From: Phascolomyces articulosus
Lineage: Eukaryota; Mucoromycota; Mucoromycetes; Mucorales; Lichtheimiaceae
Length of the DNA stretch: 64,000 nt
Assembly: GCA_025677815.1 (NCBI GenBank)
Contig: JAIXMP010000010.1
Span: 434,001 to 498,000, forward strand
Direction: 5' to 3'
Shown: piece after piece, positions 38,994-51,292 of the stretch
Layout of the letters: each line of letters opens with the position of its first letter
Numbering within the stretch: position 1 is the stretch's first letter
Notes under the pieces: model-generated
Databases searched by the model: none
Told to the model about the DNA's origin: nothing
What the model saw: only the letters and a program-made list of their open reading frames with translations
Translations under genes and position numbers: made by a program

Positions 38994-39251
38994 TTAGAAA
39001 CTGCCAGAAACTGAATCGTCATAATCGCCATTGCACAAAGGAATAGAGCATCCAGTACCACAGTTTCCTAAACCAGAGATGCTTCGGCACCACTTCTTTG
39101 TCTTATGATCGGCTCTGCAGGAATTATATTTATGGACAGCAGATTGATAACAGTGGCAATCGCAGCTGATGGCACCAGCTTCAGCTTGAGGTGTCATGGA
39201 AAAGATCAAGGCCAAGACGGTGAGGACCAAAAGAGTCAAAGAGTACTTCAT
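38994..39251 (-). CDS. Small secreted eight-cysteine protein
   Basis: A single-exon open frame of 85 residues. It has a clear signal peptide (YSLTLLVLTVLALIF, cleavage likely after QAEA) and a mature part of about 60 residues. That part has eight cysteines: CDCHC near its start, then single C, WC, NC, GC and LC. Eight cysteines can form four disulfides, as in small secreted antimicrobial, wall or effector-like fungal proteins, but I do not recognise the family. It lies tail-to-tail with the SART3-like gene, only about 125 bases from it. The short upstream TATA-like and intron-free structure suggest a compact, possibly inducible gene. Confidence 0.72.
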   Translation of the reverse strand: MKYSLTLLVLTVLALIFSMTPQAEAGAISCDCHCYQSAVHKYNSCRADHKTKKWCRSISGLGNCGTGCSIPLCNGDYDDSVSGSF

Positions 39252-41875
39252 GATGATGATGTCGTTGATTTACTTGTTGTTTTCAAAGAGATCTGTCACT
39301 TCTTGTGTTGAGGATTGGAAAAAGTCCAGGATATGTTGATTTACTTGCTCTTGTTTGGAAGCTTTATATACTAATTTGGTTTTTTTTAGTGTCACACAAT
39401 AGCAAAGCCTCAATTATTTGTTTATACCATTAATGATTCCTTTGTACCTCCCCTTTTTTTCGCAATGAAATGATTCATAACATAAATGTTTTGTTTTCTG
39501 ATCTAACCTCATTGACGAGGGTGTCCATCATAATATATTATTTGTTTACGTATTACTATCCAATAATATTTACTTTTACTAGCTGACAAGAAGTACCCGA
39601 GAAGGTAAAATTTGGTAATAATGAATAGCTTCGCCACAATATATTATTATTGCAGCACCCACCTGATGATGATGTCCTACTAAATAGTTTGTTTCATTCT
39701 TCCCGACTTTCGTCAATAAATGGATTATTTTTCTCTCCTTGGCCTGTTGTTGTTCTATTAATAACTTATATTTTTTCCCCTCAATTTATCCATGTGCGTA
39801 GTCAGACGCCATAATCATTATGAAATTCAATGAAGGATCAATCCGTAAATAAGGAATAAAATAACTATTATATATAGAGCGTGAGTGTTCCCCTACCTAT
39901 CGATTTATCTTGTTTAATTGACGGTATCATGTAGCACAGAGTCTCTACTTACTGTGTCATCTCAAAATTAAAACTTCTATTATCATATCTTTTCTCGTCG
40001 CTTTCCCATCATCATCCAAAAACTAAAGCCTTGGTGGTGGTCTTTTTCTATGGCTTATTAAGAACTAGATAACTAAGGTTTTGACCATTTCTTCCTTATT
40101 ATTTCAAAATCGATACATTTTTTTTAATCCCGTCCATAATACATACATGTGTTTTTTGAGTCCCCGTTGAGTAGGTTCGGTTACAGGGATGGTACACAAT
40201 AGTGAGACTAGACTATCCTTTCTCTGGCATAAATGTACCAATACTCTGGATTCACGATGGTATTTTGCTATATGTTTATTTATATTAGGGTGCAAATTGC
40301 TTTTTCTTGGAAAAAAAATCCGTATGACATTGTTGATTATTGTCTACTTTATTTTTCTCAAGTATTTATGAGTCTTCGCAACAATTATGAAGAATGTATA
40401 TACTTTGAGAATTTAAGTAGCATGCTCAAATCTGCAAAACCGAAATATATATATTTGCCCGAACAGCAATAATCACGAAGATGACAGCTACACCTCATTT
40501 TATAGGAGGACATAGCAGCTGGTAGTATCATAAGAAAAAAATGTAAGTAGCACATAATACATAACATTATTATGAGAAGAAATAATATAAAAAATAATAT
40601 TATAAACGATATATATCTGAATATGATGTATTCTTCTCCAACTCTACGAACAAACTATACTTGTACGTAATAACATTTTCTCGTTTCTTTATATACACTG
40701 GAGGTGTGTAAATATATTTACATGTATTTTTTTTTTTTTTTTGCATAAACGGTTATCGCTTGTTGTTATATTATATGGTAAACTTTTGACAAAGTGGGTA
40801 TTGAAGATAAAAAAAAATTGCGCAGCAAAGATATAAGACTTATCTAATAACATTTTTGACACTGTTTTTTTGTCGAAAAACATTGGTGGATTGCCGAGAA
40901 GTCGGAGATCCGGTTAATTTTAATAGAAGATTGATACACAACTTGGTTTGCATTAATTGGATATATAATGATTAAGAAGATACTTCAACATCACTGTCAT
41001 CACTGAAAGTACCAGTTACCTCTCGTAGAATTATGATCTATTCGAATGATACCAGTTGTTAATATAAACTTTATCATCAGGATAATATGTGAACGAAGAA
41101 GAAATGCAACATAGTGGCCATGTACACAGTGCGTTGTTTCATCCGCGAATCCGGGGATCGACCAAATGAGATAAGTTTGAGGAATTAAAAAGTCTCTGTG
41201 AAGAAAAATGTAATATCCATGGTGATTTTCTTTTATCATACAGTATAAACTACCAGAATTGCATTGATTGATTTTACTTGGAAGATACATTGACAGAAAT
41301 AGATGTTATAAAGATTATGATAATCGTTCACATAGAGGATATGAAAAAGATTGCATTATTTATAATGGAATGTTGGAAAAGTGTCAGTTATATCGAGAAG
41401 AATCAATATAACGTGCATAGATATATGAATCATATTTTTTTTCTTGTCTCGGTTTATTACAGTTCAACAGCACATTTGGACGAAAACCTCCAGAGACGGT
41501 CACAAAAAAGCAGCGTTCACTATGGTCACTTGATAATGTAATTTGTAATGCAAATATAATAAAAATAGCCAAGTTTATATGCAATGATATACCCTACGCA
41601 TTTAGCCCTTATCAGTATATTTACTGACAATAATAACCATTTTAGTAACTAAGTCATACAAGTTTTATTAATCGTGTGTTTCATCATATAGTAAAAATTG
41701 GGGTATTAGATAAACACGTATCGAGAATGACTCTAAGGAAAATGAAAGTATGACATCATTTATTAATATATATGATCAAATAAACATTCAGAGAAGAATG
41801 GAAGAAAGGGGGGATTAAACTAAACGAATACAATACTACTATAAAGTAGATGGATGAATTAACAATTATTCTTCT
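39252..41875. other. Gene-poor interval
   Basis: 2.6 kb of AT-rich DNA. Short open frames (for example near 41000-41290 on the minus strand and 41278-41541 on the plus strand) have no recognised domains. Part of it may be remnants of older mobile DNA, but I cannot show this. Confidence 0.5.
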
Positions 41876-44513
41876 TCAAAATATGGATCTCATTAATCTT
41901 TCACCAATCCCAGGTCCAGGACGACCTCTAGCAAATGATAATCCTGGCGCCGTATCCAAGTTTTCATCTTTTGCTTTTGGATGCCTCACCATCAATTTAC
42001 CTAGATCCGTATTAGGTAAACAGACCACTTCAAGCACCAATGCTTTGGAAGACATGCTTCTACGAAAATTATAACCAATTTCCATCATGGGTTTAACAAT
42101 AGTTCGACCTGGTAAATCCTTTTGACTATATAAATTAATCGAAGCATTTCGGTCGATAGGTTTTTTATGAATCACGTGGGGTAGAAAACGATCCAATTTA
42201 TATTGATTCCGCATATCAAACGCACCCCAAACCACAGTAAGATTTTCTGCTGATACCGGATCCATGGGTCGATAACACCAAATATATTGTCGCATGCCTA
42301 ATTCTTCCGCCTTGGCCATCACAAACGTTGATTCTCTTCGTGATAATGTATGATTTTTCATTTCTGGTATGGGTTCTGGTACTTGAGGTAAATATTGATT
42401 CAATGGATGACCACGGGGATAGACAGGTTGACGAACACCTCGTGTATTCATGGCCAAGGATGATATTTTTGGAGGTTTAACTGCTTCTCCAATAGGCATA
42501 ACACACGCTGGGTCCCATCGAGATAAATGATATATAGGGACAGGTTGTCGTTTAACGACATTGCCGCCTCCGCCTCCTCCTAACCAACCACCAAAGAATG
42601 AACGACTTCGTCGTAATCCGGGTTCTGCTTTGGGAGGTGTTGCTACAGATTTTGGTTCGGATTCTTCTTTGATCTCTTTGGCTACTGATTCCTCTTTTTT
42701 TTCTTCTGTTTCTTTTTTTGTTTCTGTTTCTGCTGCAGCTACAGCTGCTTTAGGTGATTCTTTTGCTTTTTCGACGGCTGCTGCTACAACGGCAGCCGCT
42801 GCTCCAGTTACTGCTGCAGCTGCAGTGGTTGCTGGTATACTTTTTGCTTCTGCCTTGGGTGGATCTTCTTTTGGTTTTTCAACTTTTGTTTCTTCTTTCT
42901 TAACAGGAGATTTGCTTCTCGGTTTTGGATCTTCTTTGGGTTTGGATGCTTCTTTTGGCTTGGTCGTCTCTTTTGGTTTGGATTCTTCGTTTTTAGCTAC
43001 AGGTGAAACTGCTCTTGTTGCTGCTGCAGTGGGGGCTATTGTAGGTGGAACAACAGAGACTGGTCCCATTGAACCACCTGGACCTGGATCTAATGGTCCA
43101 GGAGGCATTGGGGGTGGTAGAGGACCTCCTAACCCAGGTAATGGAGGATGTGGAAGACCTAATGGACCACCAAGTCCAGGTAGTATGGGTGGCATCATTT
43201 GTTGGTGTGCAAACGGAGGTATTGGACCCATACCCACACCTATACCGGGTTGAGGCATAATCAGTGGTGGACGAGGTGGTATCATAGGCATGGCTGAAAA
43301 TTGATTCATTGGTGGTATCATAGGTCCACCTCCAACAGGTGGTAATATTGGTTGTTGTTGAGACATCAACGGTGGGGGTGGGGGCGCAGGCATTGGACGT
43401 TGTTGCTGGGGTAATAGTGCTTGATTCATCACGGAAAACTGGTTGGCATTAGTGTTATTATTAATAAAATTTTGAGGCATCGCATCCGCTGATGCCATAG
43501 GTGGTATCCAAGTAGATGAGGGTGTTGTCATGGGGATGTTGTTGGGTTCTTGTCCATGCATCATGGGGCTCATGAGCATACTTGCGCTCGGCTGTTCATA
43601 TAAGGAATGCCGTCGTCGAATCGTATGACTACGATGATCATTTTGTTGCTGTTCCTGTTGCATATGAGGAAGGTTTTGAAATGTTGTGGATGAGGAGGAA
43701 GCACCATTACCTTGAATTGTGTTCCGTCGTTGAGGAATATAGTCAGTATCATCAAATGGTTGATCGCTTATATAAATAACATTGTTGTTGTTGGTAGGCC
43801 TGTTATTATTTGTATTATTGTTGTCAACAACAGTTTGTTGCGATGAAATGGAGGATGACCTTTTCTTTTTCTTGCTATTACTGATAGATGACTGACGTCG
43901 TGGACGAAAAGAAAAAGTTGAAGCATGATGACCCTCATTATTATTTATTTCATTCAACTCATATTCTTCCGGTGCAATCGGTCCGTGCGGCCACGGAGTC
44001 ATCATGTCGTTGTGATACATGAAGTCGTCATTGTAAAATCCATGACTATCAAACATGGGTCCTACTTCTGTTGCCCAAGGAGCAAATGTTTCGTCTTCCA
44101 TTCCTCCTCCTCCCCAAGGCATCCTTCCCTGGCCATGATTATCATTATTATTATAATAATAATAATCTTCATAAGATGGATAGTGATTGTTATTATTTTT
44201 GACACGTCTTCTAGTGCTGTTGACACTATTACTCCGGCTACTACTAGCATCACCCGCGCCGTTACTGATACTGTTACTACGCCCTCGTCGTGTTCGTTCT
44301 TCTCCAGATACACTATTAGATCGTTTCTTTCGTCTTGCTGGTTTTGTTGTTGTTGTTGATTTACTTTTTGAAGGTCGACGACGAGGAGAGGAAGATGCTC
44401 TTGTTGATTCATAATAATAATATGGATCATCCATATTCTCTTGTTCATCATTATAATAATAAATGTCGTCGTTGTCGTAATATCGTTGTCGTAAAGAAGA
44501 TGAACGGTGTACC

Positions 44514-44515
<2 letters not shown>
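41876..44515 (-). CDS. Large proline-rich orphan protein
   Basis: One uninterrupted minus-strand frame of 879 residues starting at the ATG at 44515. An upstream ATG at 44563 lies across a TA run and would add a repetitive tail-like start, so it is less likely. The order is a Ser/Arg/Asn-rich basic N-terminus, a long Pro/Gly/Met-rich middle (about residues 380-500) and a Lys/Glu/Ala-rich region (about 520-645). A C-terminal part of about 230 residues looks globular and folded: QYIWCYRPMDPVSAENLTVV, then WGAFDMRNQYKLDRFL, ending GPGIGERLMRSIF. I do not recognise the C-terminal domain. The absence of introns in 2.6 kb is unusual beside its neighbours. No function assigned. Confidence 0.75.

Positions 44516-44544
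<29 letters not shown>
44516..44544. repeat. TA dinucleotide repeat before the orphan gene
   Basis: A run of alternating T and A directly abuts the start codon of the minus-strand orphan protein at 44515. It may act as a promoter or leader element or simply be a microsatellite. Confidence 0.6.
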
Positions 44545-44547
<3 letters not shown>

Positions 44548-47239
44548 GAAAAGTAAATAACAAAAAGATCGAAAGGGAAAAAAAAGGAAAAAGGAAAAAA
44601 AAAAGGGATTTTTTTCACTACTGCACGAAAAAAAAATACTTCTTTTATAGATGGATGTTATTATGTTGTCATGAGAATAGTCTATACGAAACGAGTAATT
44701 TAACTTTTTGGTTTCAATATTAAGTGCTTTGTTGTTTTTGTTACTGATAGTAATAAATATGAAAAAGAGAAAAAGAAAGCAAAAAAACTTTGTAACACAT
44801 CCACAACAACAACAACATTTCGTTTTTGTGTATGTTTGGTAGCATTCCAATTCGTCCAATCCAGTTTGCATCTCATCAACATACACAAGAAATTTCACAC
44901 ACAGCTTTTCATTTTAAAAATCTTATCTTTTACTATTTACACTACTCCCAACATCCTGTGCACCTTGTACAGAACAAGATTTCGCCACATATGTAGGTAT
45001 CACATGACGTGCAATGTAATTTTATATCTCATTGAACCATCTTGATAGCTTCCAGTATTTAGTATCAGAGGTGGTAGTGACGTGCCCTATATAATAACAA
45101 ATACTATAAATTCTTAATGATGAGCATTATGCATTGTAATGCATAAATATAATTCAAGGGCTTTTTTGCTTCGTATTTATAAATTGATGGGTTTATAAAT
45201 AAAAAGAGATCCAATTCTTGATAAAGTTCAAGAATTTGAGCATTGTTGTGACGTTCACTTTTCTTCATTATTTGATGATTTGGATAAAGATGTTCATATT
45301 TCATTTGGCAGGTTCTTCTCTTTCTTGAATTTGAATCATAAAGTATCTTATTGACTCATGGTAAATATCTTACTGGATTTTAAGACTGCTTTTGCGCATT
45401 GATTTTGCGCATTTACGTATATTTTGTACTATAAAATAAAAAATTATACGCAAAACCAGTCTTAAAAACCTGTATTTTATAGAGACAAGGTAATGACGTA
45501 TAAGTCTGGAAGTTCGTGAACAACAGACTATCGTTAGTTGCTAATGACTTAGTACAGTTATTTCAGAATCAGAAGGTGGATCCATTCGTTTTATACGAGG
45601 TTAAAACATGCCTTGGCAAGTTATCCAAAAATGCACTTGATCTCTACAATTGTGACGATTGCTTGGCTACCCAGGCTAGTGGTGAGGATTAAAGAACAAG
45701 CAATCCTCTTTTTGTTTTATATTTGTAAATATATTAGAATTTGATGGCATTATAAATAAATAAAGAATGTAACCCTTACATCGGCTCTGTTTTCTCGAGA
45801 CTTTGTCTCAGTTGACTTCACGGTTTGTGATTCTTCTTGATTGTTTTGACAAGTATTGTGTGGTAGAACCAGAACAAGAACAAAATTTAGCAACATGATA
45901 AGAACAAGAAATGCTCTCTGGCCAAGATTTTGAAACTATCATAACCTCATCACCTCCAAGATGCAACAATATCTTTGTTATCTTCCATTGCATTAATAAT
46001 AGACTGCTTATATACAAATTCTTTTCCTTTCATCAAAATAAGATAGAAATGATTTCAATACGTTTTGGTATACATAAATAGAGCATAAAATACACAGGTT
46101 TTTCTGTACTTTTTGTTTTCTTTTGGATTGTCTTTATATAATGTACATATATCACTCTAGAAGCTTGCTGCCAGTAATGACAAAAGGAAACTACTATAGC
46201 AATTAATAAAGAAAATGCGAGCTATTGCTTTATATTTTTATTTTCCAAATACGTTTGATGCATATATATTTACTTGTATCATGAACCCCATCAGCCCTTC
46301 ATAAAAAAAAAGTACCTAATCACCATCATCATTTTACTGCCAATGGGTTACGAGAAATCAGAATTCACGAGCGGCGCATAAATATAAGTGTAAGCTTATT
46401 TTTAACTGACAGAATTTACTATCCCAAAGTACCCACGTTTTCCTTTCATCCATTATTTTTAGTTACCCTATTGTTTTGGTCACTTGGAAAACAATCAAAT
46501 GTTATACAAAAAAAAACCCCATACTATTAAGTTCCAGGGTCTCTTTCTTTTTTAGAATGGGCAATGCCCATGGTAGTCATCAACAAATGTACAATGTCGT
46601 GAAGTGGCGAAAAAAAAGGTTTATTACTAGTGACTAATACGAGAAAACGCCGAATCTTTCCTCCCCTTTTAATAAAAAACGCAAGGTAAGTCTTTCTAAG
46701 TAAAATAAAACATGACACATTGATCATCAAAAAGAAAGTAACCATAGCAGGATCCGGTGATCATTTTATCTCAAAAGAAGAGAGAGAGGGGGGGACTTTC
46801 GGCCATTGTCTTTTTTATCATTTTCCGCAGTTCCAGGTCTTGGCCACTATGACGACTGCTACTTTATCTTTTTGCTTGGCTATCAAAACAAAAATCTATA
46901 CAACAACAACAAAAAAGATGTGAATGATAAAACCATAAAAAAGACAAACGATTTAAGCGAAAAGATGCTGTGATTATAAAAAACAGAAAGGCGGATTAAT
47001 TTATATAACAGGCTTAGGCTTGGCAAGGACATGATCCAAACGTGGTAATCATGCCAAGAATGGCTTGCTCATTTTTGACTACAATCATAAATAAAATAAT
47101 CATAACAATAGTAAAAAAGAACCTTCGATTTCATTTTACTTTTTTTTATTTCTTTTTTACTTTTTGAACACTTCTTTTTTCTCCTCCAAACCTATACTTC
47201 TTTTTATTTTTTCTCTTATATCAATATATAATCTAAACG
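44545..47239. other. Divergent intergenic region, orphan gene to PB1 gene
   Basis: 2.7 kb between two divergently transcribed genes. It has an imperfect inverted repeat at 45378-45467 and a pyrimidine-rich leader near 47140-47220. No gene recognised, although some open frames look like remnants. Confidence 0.5.
45378..45467. repeat. Imperfect inverted repeat, MITE-like
   Basis: Arms 45378-45396 and 45449-45467 are 19 bases and pair with one mismatch (left TTTTAAGACTGCTTTTGCG). They enclose about 52 bases of AT-rich DNA. The size and inverted ends resemble a miniature inverted-repeat transposable element. Clear target-site duplications are not evident, so it may be a random hairpin. Confidence 0.45.
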
Positions 47240-49210
47240 ATGGCTACATTAAAATATAATTTCAAGGTCACTATCGGTGATGAAACAAGAAAGTTTTCAT
47301 TACCGCAGAAATTTACTTCCTGGCATACTTTATGCGCAGTTTTACAATCCTCTTTTCAACTTGACAATCCAAATGAAATTGTATTATATTATCGGGATAG
47401 TGATCATGATGTGATTACTTTATCGAGTGATATTGAACTTACAGAACTTCTTCGTCAACCAGAAGCATCTACCAATCTTCGTTTATATGGACAACGTCAT
47501 CCACAACAACACCAGGAGGCGATGGCTTGGGTGTTTGCTCCAGAAGAAAATGAATTTCAACAACAACCTTATCATGATAATAAGGTCAATCTTGTCGATG
47601 ATATGATGACGGATATTATTACACCTTCTTCTCGATCAACGACACCTCTTTCTACTTTTGTGACAAATAATAATCATTCTATCGCCACTGCCGATTCTAT
47701 CGCAACACCAGCACCAAGAGCACCAAGCATTGCTTCCATTGCATCATCTATACCCTCAGCACCACCAGCACCTAGTTCTTTTGAAACGTCAGCACCACCA
47801 CCTCCAACAAATGATAATAATAACAATAGTAACAGTAATAATAACCCTGGTATTAATTTTACTTCAACATTCGAACAACTGGGTCAAATTATGGATAATT
47901 ACAAAGATGTTATTCAACAAAATGTCGAAGTCATGCGGGTGATGGGTCAGATGGCTAGTACGATAGCAAGTACTGTCTCCACAAACACCAAAATCGACCT
48001 GGGACCTTTAGAATCATGGTTGGCTACATTGGTTCCATCTCCCTCTTCATCTCCTTATGCTGCTTATGATACGACCACACAACAACAACAAGCAGCATCC
48101 TCATCCTCATTGCAACCACAACCTCAATTACGACGATCACAAAGTGATGCATCTTCATCACGACAATCTTATACCGCTAACATGAATTCATCTTATTATC
48201 CTACCGATAATTTATATCCACCTCCTACTGCACCTGAAGCTGGTTCATTTTCACAAGAAAAGAAAAAGGAGGATCCTAGTTCTGCAGCAGAGAATCATCA
48301 ACAGCATTATCATCATGATGACGATGATTGTGATCCACCCAGTTATGAAGACCAACTCTTTTGGGATCAGCAACAGCAACAGCAGCAACAAAGGGCGTCG
48401 GTACCACCACCTATGGCTCGAGGATATATGGAACCTTCATTATACCCACCTCCTCCACCTTGTACAGGACCCTTATGGACTCGCGTTTTGAAAACTGTAG
48501 GGTCCTCTTTGGGATCATCATTAGGTTGGAATATGCCATATAATACAGGTGCTGCTCCTCCTCCGCCTCATTATCATCATCACCATCATCGATATTATTC
48601 ACCTGCACTTCATCATATGCATCATGGTCCACCTCCACCACCTCCTCCTCCACCACCACCCATGCCAGCATCATTCCCAATCCCCCCAATTCCACCTATG
48701 CCACCGCGTTGGGGAAAGAATAATAATAATGAGGGTCACCCACGTCATCATCGTCATCACCACCACCACCACCCTCATCACCCTCATCCTCATCACCGAC
48801 CTTCATGTGGAGGTGCAAATGCATCATCGTCATCGGCTGATTTCGATCCTGATTTGTATGTTGCTAAACGAGAAGCGTTCCTTCAAGATCAACGTGAATT
48901 AAAACAAAAACAACGTCAAGTGAAAAAGGAAATGCGACAATTACGACAACAACATAAACGAGAAAAGCGAGCTGCCAAAAAAGCGGCAAGAAAAGAAAAA
49001 CGTAGAGAAAAACGTAAAGCTCGAAAAAATAAACGACAAGCCAATGGTGAAAATGAAGATGGATATTCCAGTGATTCAAGTATTTCTTCAAGTTCCTCTT
49101 CTGATTCATCTTCTTCCTCCAGTACTTCCGAATCGGATGCAGCGGTCCGAGATGATTTAGCTTACAGAGTGGATCGTTTACGTTTATCCACTGATGAAAA
49201 GAAAAAATAA
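47240..49210 (+). CDS. PB1-domain protein with low-complexity tail
   Basis: A single open frame of 656 residues. An N-terminal PB1 domain (about residues 5-85) has the ubiquitin-like fold motifs. The basic part contains YNFKVTIGDETRKFSLPQKF, and a later acidic patch has YYRDSDHDVITLSSDIELTE, which resembles the OPCA motif. PB1 domains join scaffold and kinase proteins head to tail. The rest is rich in Ser, Pro, Gln, His, Tyr and Asn. Near residues 550-610 there is a strongly charged Lys/Arg/Glu coiled-coil-like segment, and then a Ser/Asp tail. No ZZ, UBA or kinase domain follows the PB1, so it is not a p62/NBR1 relative in the full sense. Function unknown. Confidence 0.75.
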   Translation: MATLKYNFKVTIGDETRKFSLPQKFTSWHTLCAVLQSSFQLDNPNEIVLYYRDSDHDVITLSSDIELTELLRQPEASTNLRLYGQRHPQQHQEAMAWVFAPEENEFQQQPYHDNKVNLVDDMMTDIITPSSRSTTPLSTFVTNNNHSIATADSIATPAPRAPSIASIASSIPSAPPAPSSFETSAPPPPTNDNNNNSNSNNNPGINFTSTFEQLGQIMDNYKDVIQQNVEVMRVMGQMASTIASTVSTNTKIDLGPLESWLATLVPSPSSSPYAAYDTTTQQQQAASSSSLQPQPQLRRSQSDASSSRQSYTANMNSSYYPTDNLYPPPTAPEAGSFSQEKKKEDPSSAAENHQQHYHHDDDDCDPPSYEDQLFWDQQQQQQQQRASVPPPMARGYMEPSLYPPPPPCTGPLWTRVLKTVGSSLGSSLGWNMPYNTGAAPPPPHYHHHHHRYYSPALHHMHHGPPPPPPPPPPPMPASFPIPPIPPMPPRWGKNNNNEGHPRHHRHHHHHHPHHPHPHHRPSCGGANASSSSADFDPDLYVAKREAFLQDQRELKQKQRQVKKEMRQLRQQHKREKRAAKKAARKEKRREKRKARKNKRQANGENEDGYSSDSSISSSSSSDSSSSSSTSESDAAVRDDLAYRVDRLRLSTDEKKK

Positions 49211-49396
49211 ATTCTAATAATTTTTCATATGTCTTTTTTGTAATGATTAATTGAAAATAAACTCAGTTTTTAGTTGTCTTTATAAAATAATCAGCTGCCT
49301 TTTTTTTCATATTTTATTACTGTTTTTTTCTTTCTTTCTTTCTTTCTCTTATATTCACACACTAAAAAACAACAACAACAGCCAAAAAAAAAAAAA

Positions 49397-49792
49397 ATGC
49401 TCAGATTCCCTAAAAGTGCTTCGTCATCTTCATGGCAAAAAAGTGATTCAGTCATTGATGTTTTATTACCACGCTATTATGAATATGAATTGGATACAGA
49501 TCATTTTCAGGAGAATAGTAGTCCTTGTCGATCCAAAGAACTTGATCAGGATGACGGTGACACCTTATATACTGAAGCATTATTAAATTCGGATTTCCTT
49601 GCATGGTTAAATAGTGATGATACTGATACTTCTTCAACTACAACATCAAGTACAACAACCACTTCCTCCACAACTACCACTGCTTTAGAACGACTACGTA
49701 TGCTTGTTGCTCATGCTTCACCTATTACTTCTTTACCACCACCTACCTTTCATCATGATCCAAAAGGGAAAGGCAAAGGACGACAAACATAA
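49397..49792 (+). CDS. Small orphan protein
   Basis: A 131-residue single-exon frame in the same direction as the PB1 gene, 186 bases downstream. It begins with a short basic stretch and an acidic segment (YYEYELDTDHFQENSSP, then QDDGDTLYTEALLNSDFLAW), followed by a Thr/Ser run and a basic end (KGKGKGRQT). The upstream region has a CT-rich tract (about 49325-49350), as seen for real genes here. No recognised family and no start evidence beyond the ATG after an A-run. Coding status is moderately likely. Confidence 0.45.
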   Translation: MLRFPKSASSSSWQKSDSVIDVLLPRYYEYELDTDHFQENSSPCRSKELDQDDGDTLYTEALLNSDFLAWLNSDDTDTSSTTTSSTTTTSSTTTTALERLRMLVAHASPITSLPPPTFHHDPKGKGKGRQT

Positions 49793-49935
49793 AAAAAAGC
49801 ACATGTTTATTCTATATCTTATTATTCCGTGTCATACAATTTTATACTACATTTACTTTATTTTTACTTTTTATTATTATATAATATTTTATTTGTTACA
49901 AATAACAACAACATACAACAGCAGCATCATCATCT

Positions 49936-51292
49936 TCATAACCACCAACAATACCACACCATTATCAACATCATTACCATGGTCATCATCACATTATTAA
50001 TACTTGATTGAATACCATGATTCACTGTTACCGTCGTAGTCGTCGTCGTCGTCGATTTGAGGGTCGGTATTCGGGTTGCATCGGGTGGCAAGTCAGATAC
50101 TTGACTTACGGAATTCGGCGTCATTGTCTGGAGATAATCCATTATACCTAAAATAAATAAAAAACTATGTCAATTTTTTGTGTTCGGATAATCAAATATA
50201 CCGAATGGTAGAAACCCCTTCATTTTTTGACATTAACATAAAACCCTTCTTCTACTTGTATACTTCTTCTAACTTATTCTTCTTCTTTTCCCCAGTCTCT
50301 TTTCCCCCCCTTTATATATATATATATATATCAAATAAAAAAAATTATTTACCCCGGATATTACAAGGTTGCTGAGTCTCCGAACATTTGGCTGGTACAG
50401 TTGTATTAAAACCCGTTTCAGGGTCAGTCATACTATAGTTAAAAAACGCCGTTATATTCATGACTTCAAAGATGGCATCGCTTGAAGGAGGACCTTGACT
50501 AAAATTGGGATTACCGTCGGACCAATGATTAAACATCAATCGACCTGGTAATCCAGGGATATTCGTTGTCATACGTCGAGCTTCGACACCATCGACATAA
50601 AAGATACATAAATTAGGCATCCAGTCAAACCGAAATTCATGAAACTCGACAGAAGGATCAAAACCCAAATGATGATTATCATGGGTTAAATGACTAGCAC
50701 GTCCATTTTCTAAAAGACCTGGGTGGATAGCAAAATAAGATTGTGGGGGAGAAACCGAACTAAGGATTTCAATATCGATTTCTTCTTGAGTATTATAAAT
50801 ATACATGGCAGCGACAGTACCATTGATATTTGTAGTCTTGACGTAACTTCGAAAGGAACCATAAAGAAAATCACGTCGTTGAGTACCAAATCCAGAACAA
50901 TGAATTTGAGTTTGACCATGTTCATCCTTGGTGACAGTGACAGCCAATTGTAAACCACCTTGTTCGGAAGGGTTTAACCATACATTTTTACTTGTAAACC
51001 TTCGATCCAATGTATCCTCATATTTGGCTTCAATGTTATATTTGGCAACCCAAATGTCACTGAATTTATGCGTGGTTCCCCAAGGTTGAAAATCCAAATG
51101 CCACATGTCTGACCAAATATTATTATTCGTGTCATCATTATCATCGTGAAGATCGAGATAGCCACAATCACACGTATCGGTTAAACTGACGCCATATTGA
51201 GCTTTTAATGTTTCACCTTTTTCTTTTCCTTCAATGAATGAAGCGGTAGATAATATGAAGAAAAAGAATAAAATGAAGGATAATAGCATCAT
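49936..51292 (-). CDS. GH16 glycoside hydrolase with GPI-type tail
   Basis: Two exons, 51292-50353 and 50147-49936, give 383 residues. The GH16 fold acts on beta-glucans and related wall polymers; GPI-anchored fungal members often remodel the cell wall. A signal peptide (SFILFFFFILSTASFIEG) is followed by a domain with the catalytic motif EEIDIEIL (ExDxE pattern, near residue 171). Nearby family features include SFRSYVKT and the concanavalin-type FHEFRFDWMPNLCIFYVDG. Exon 2 supplies a Ser/Thr-rich stalk and a hydrophobic end (MMTMVMMLIMVWYCWW) that fits a GPI signal. It is divergent from the CCCH gene. Reading through the intron instead stops at once (IRGK). Confidence 0.88.

Noticed and set aside
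42561..43253. 230-residue plus-strand open frame
   Set aside because: It is the reverse-strand shadow of the proline/alanine-rich middle of the 879-residue minus-strand gene; its composition mirrors that gene.
44515..44563. Upstream ATG at 44563 for the 879-residue protein
   Set aside because: The extra residues would be encoded by the TA microsatellite (IYIYIY), which fits a leader better than a protein start.
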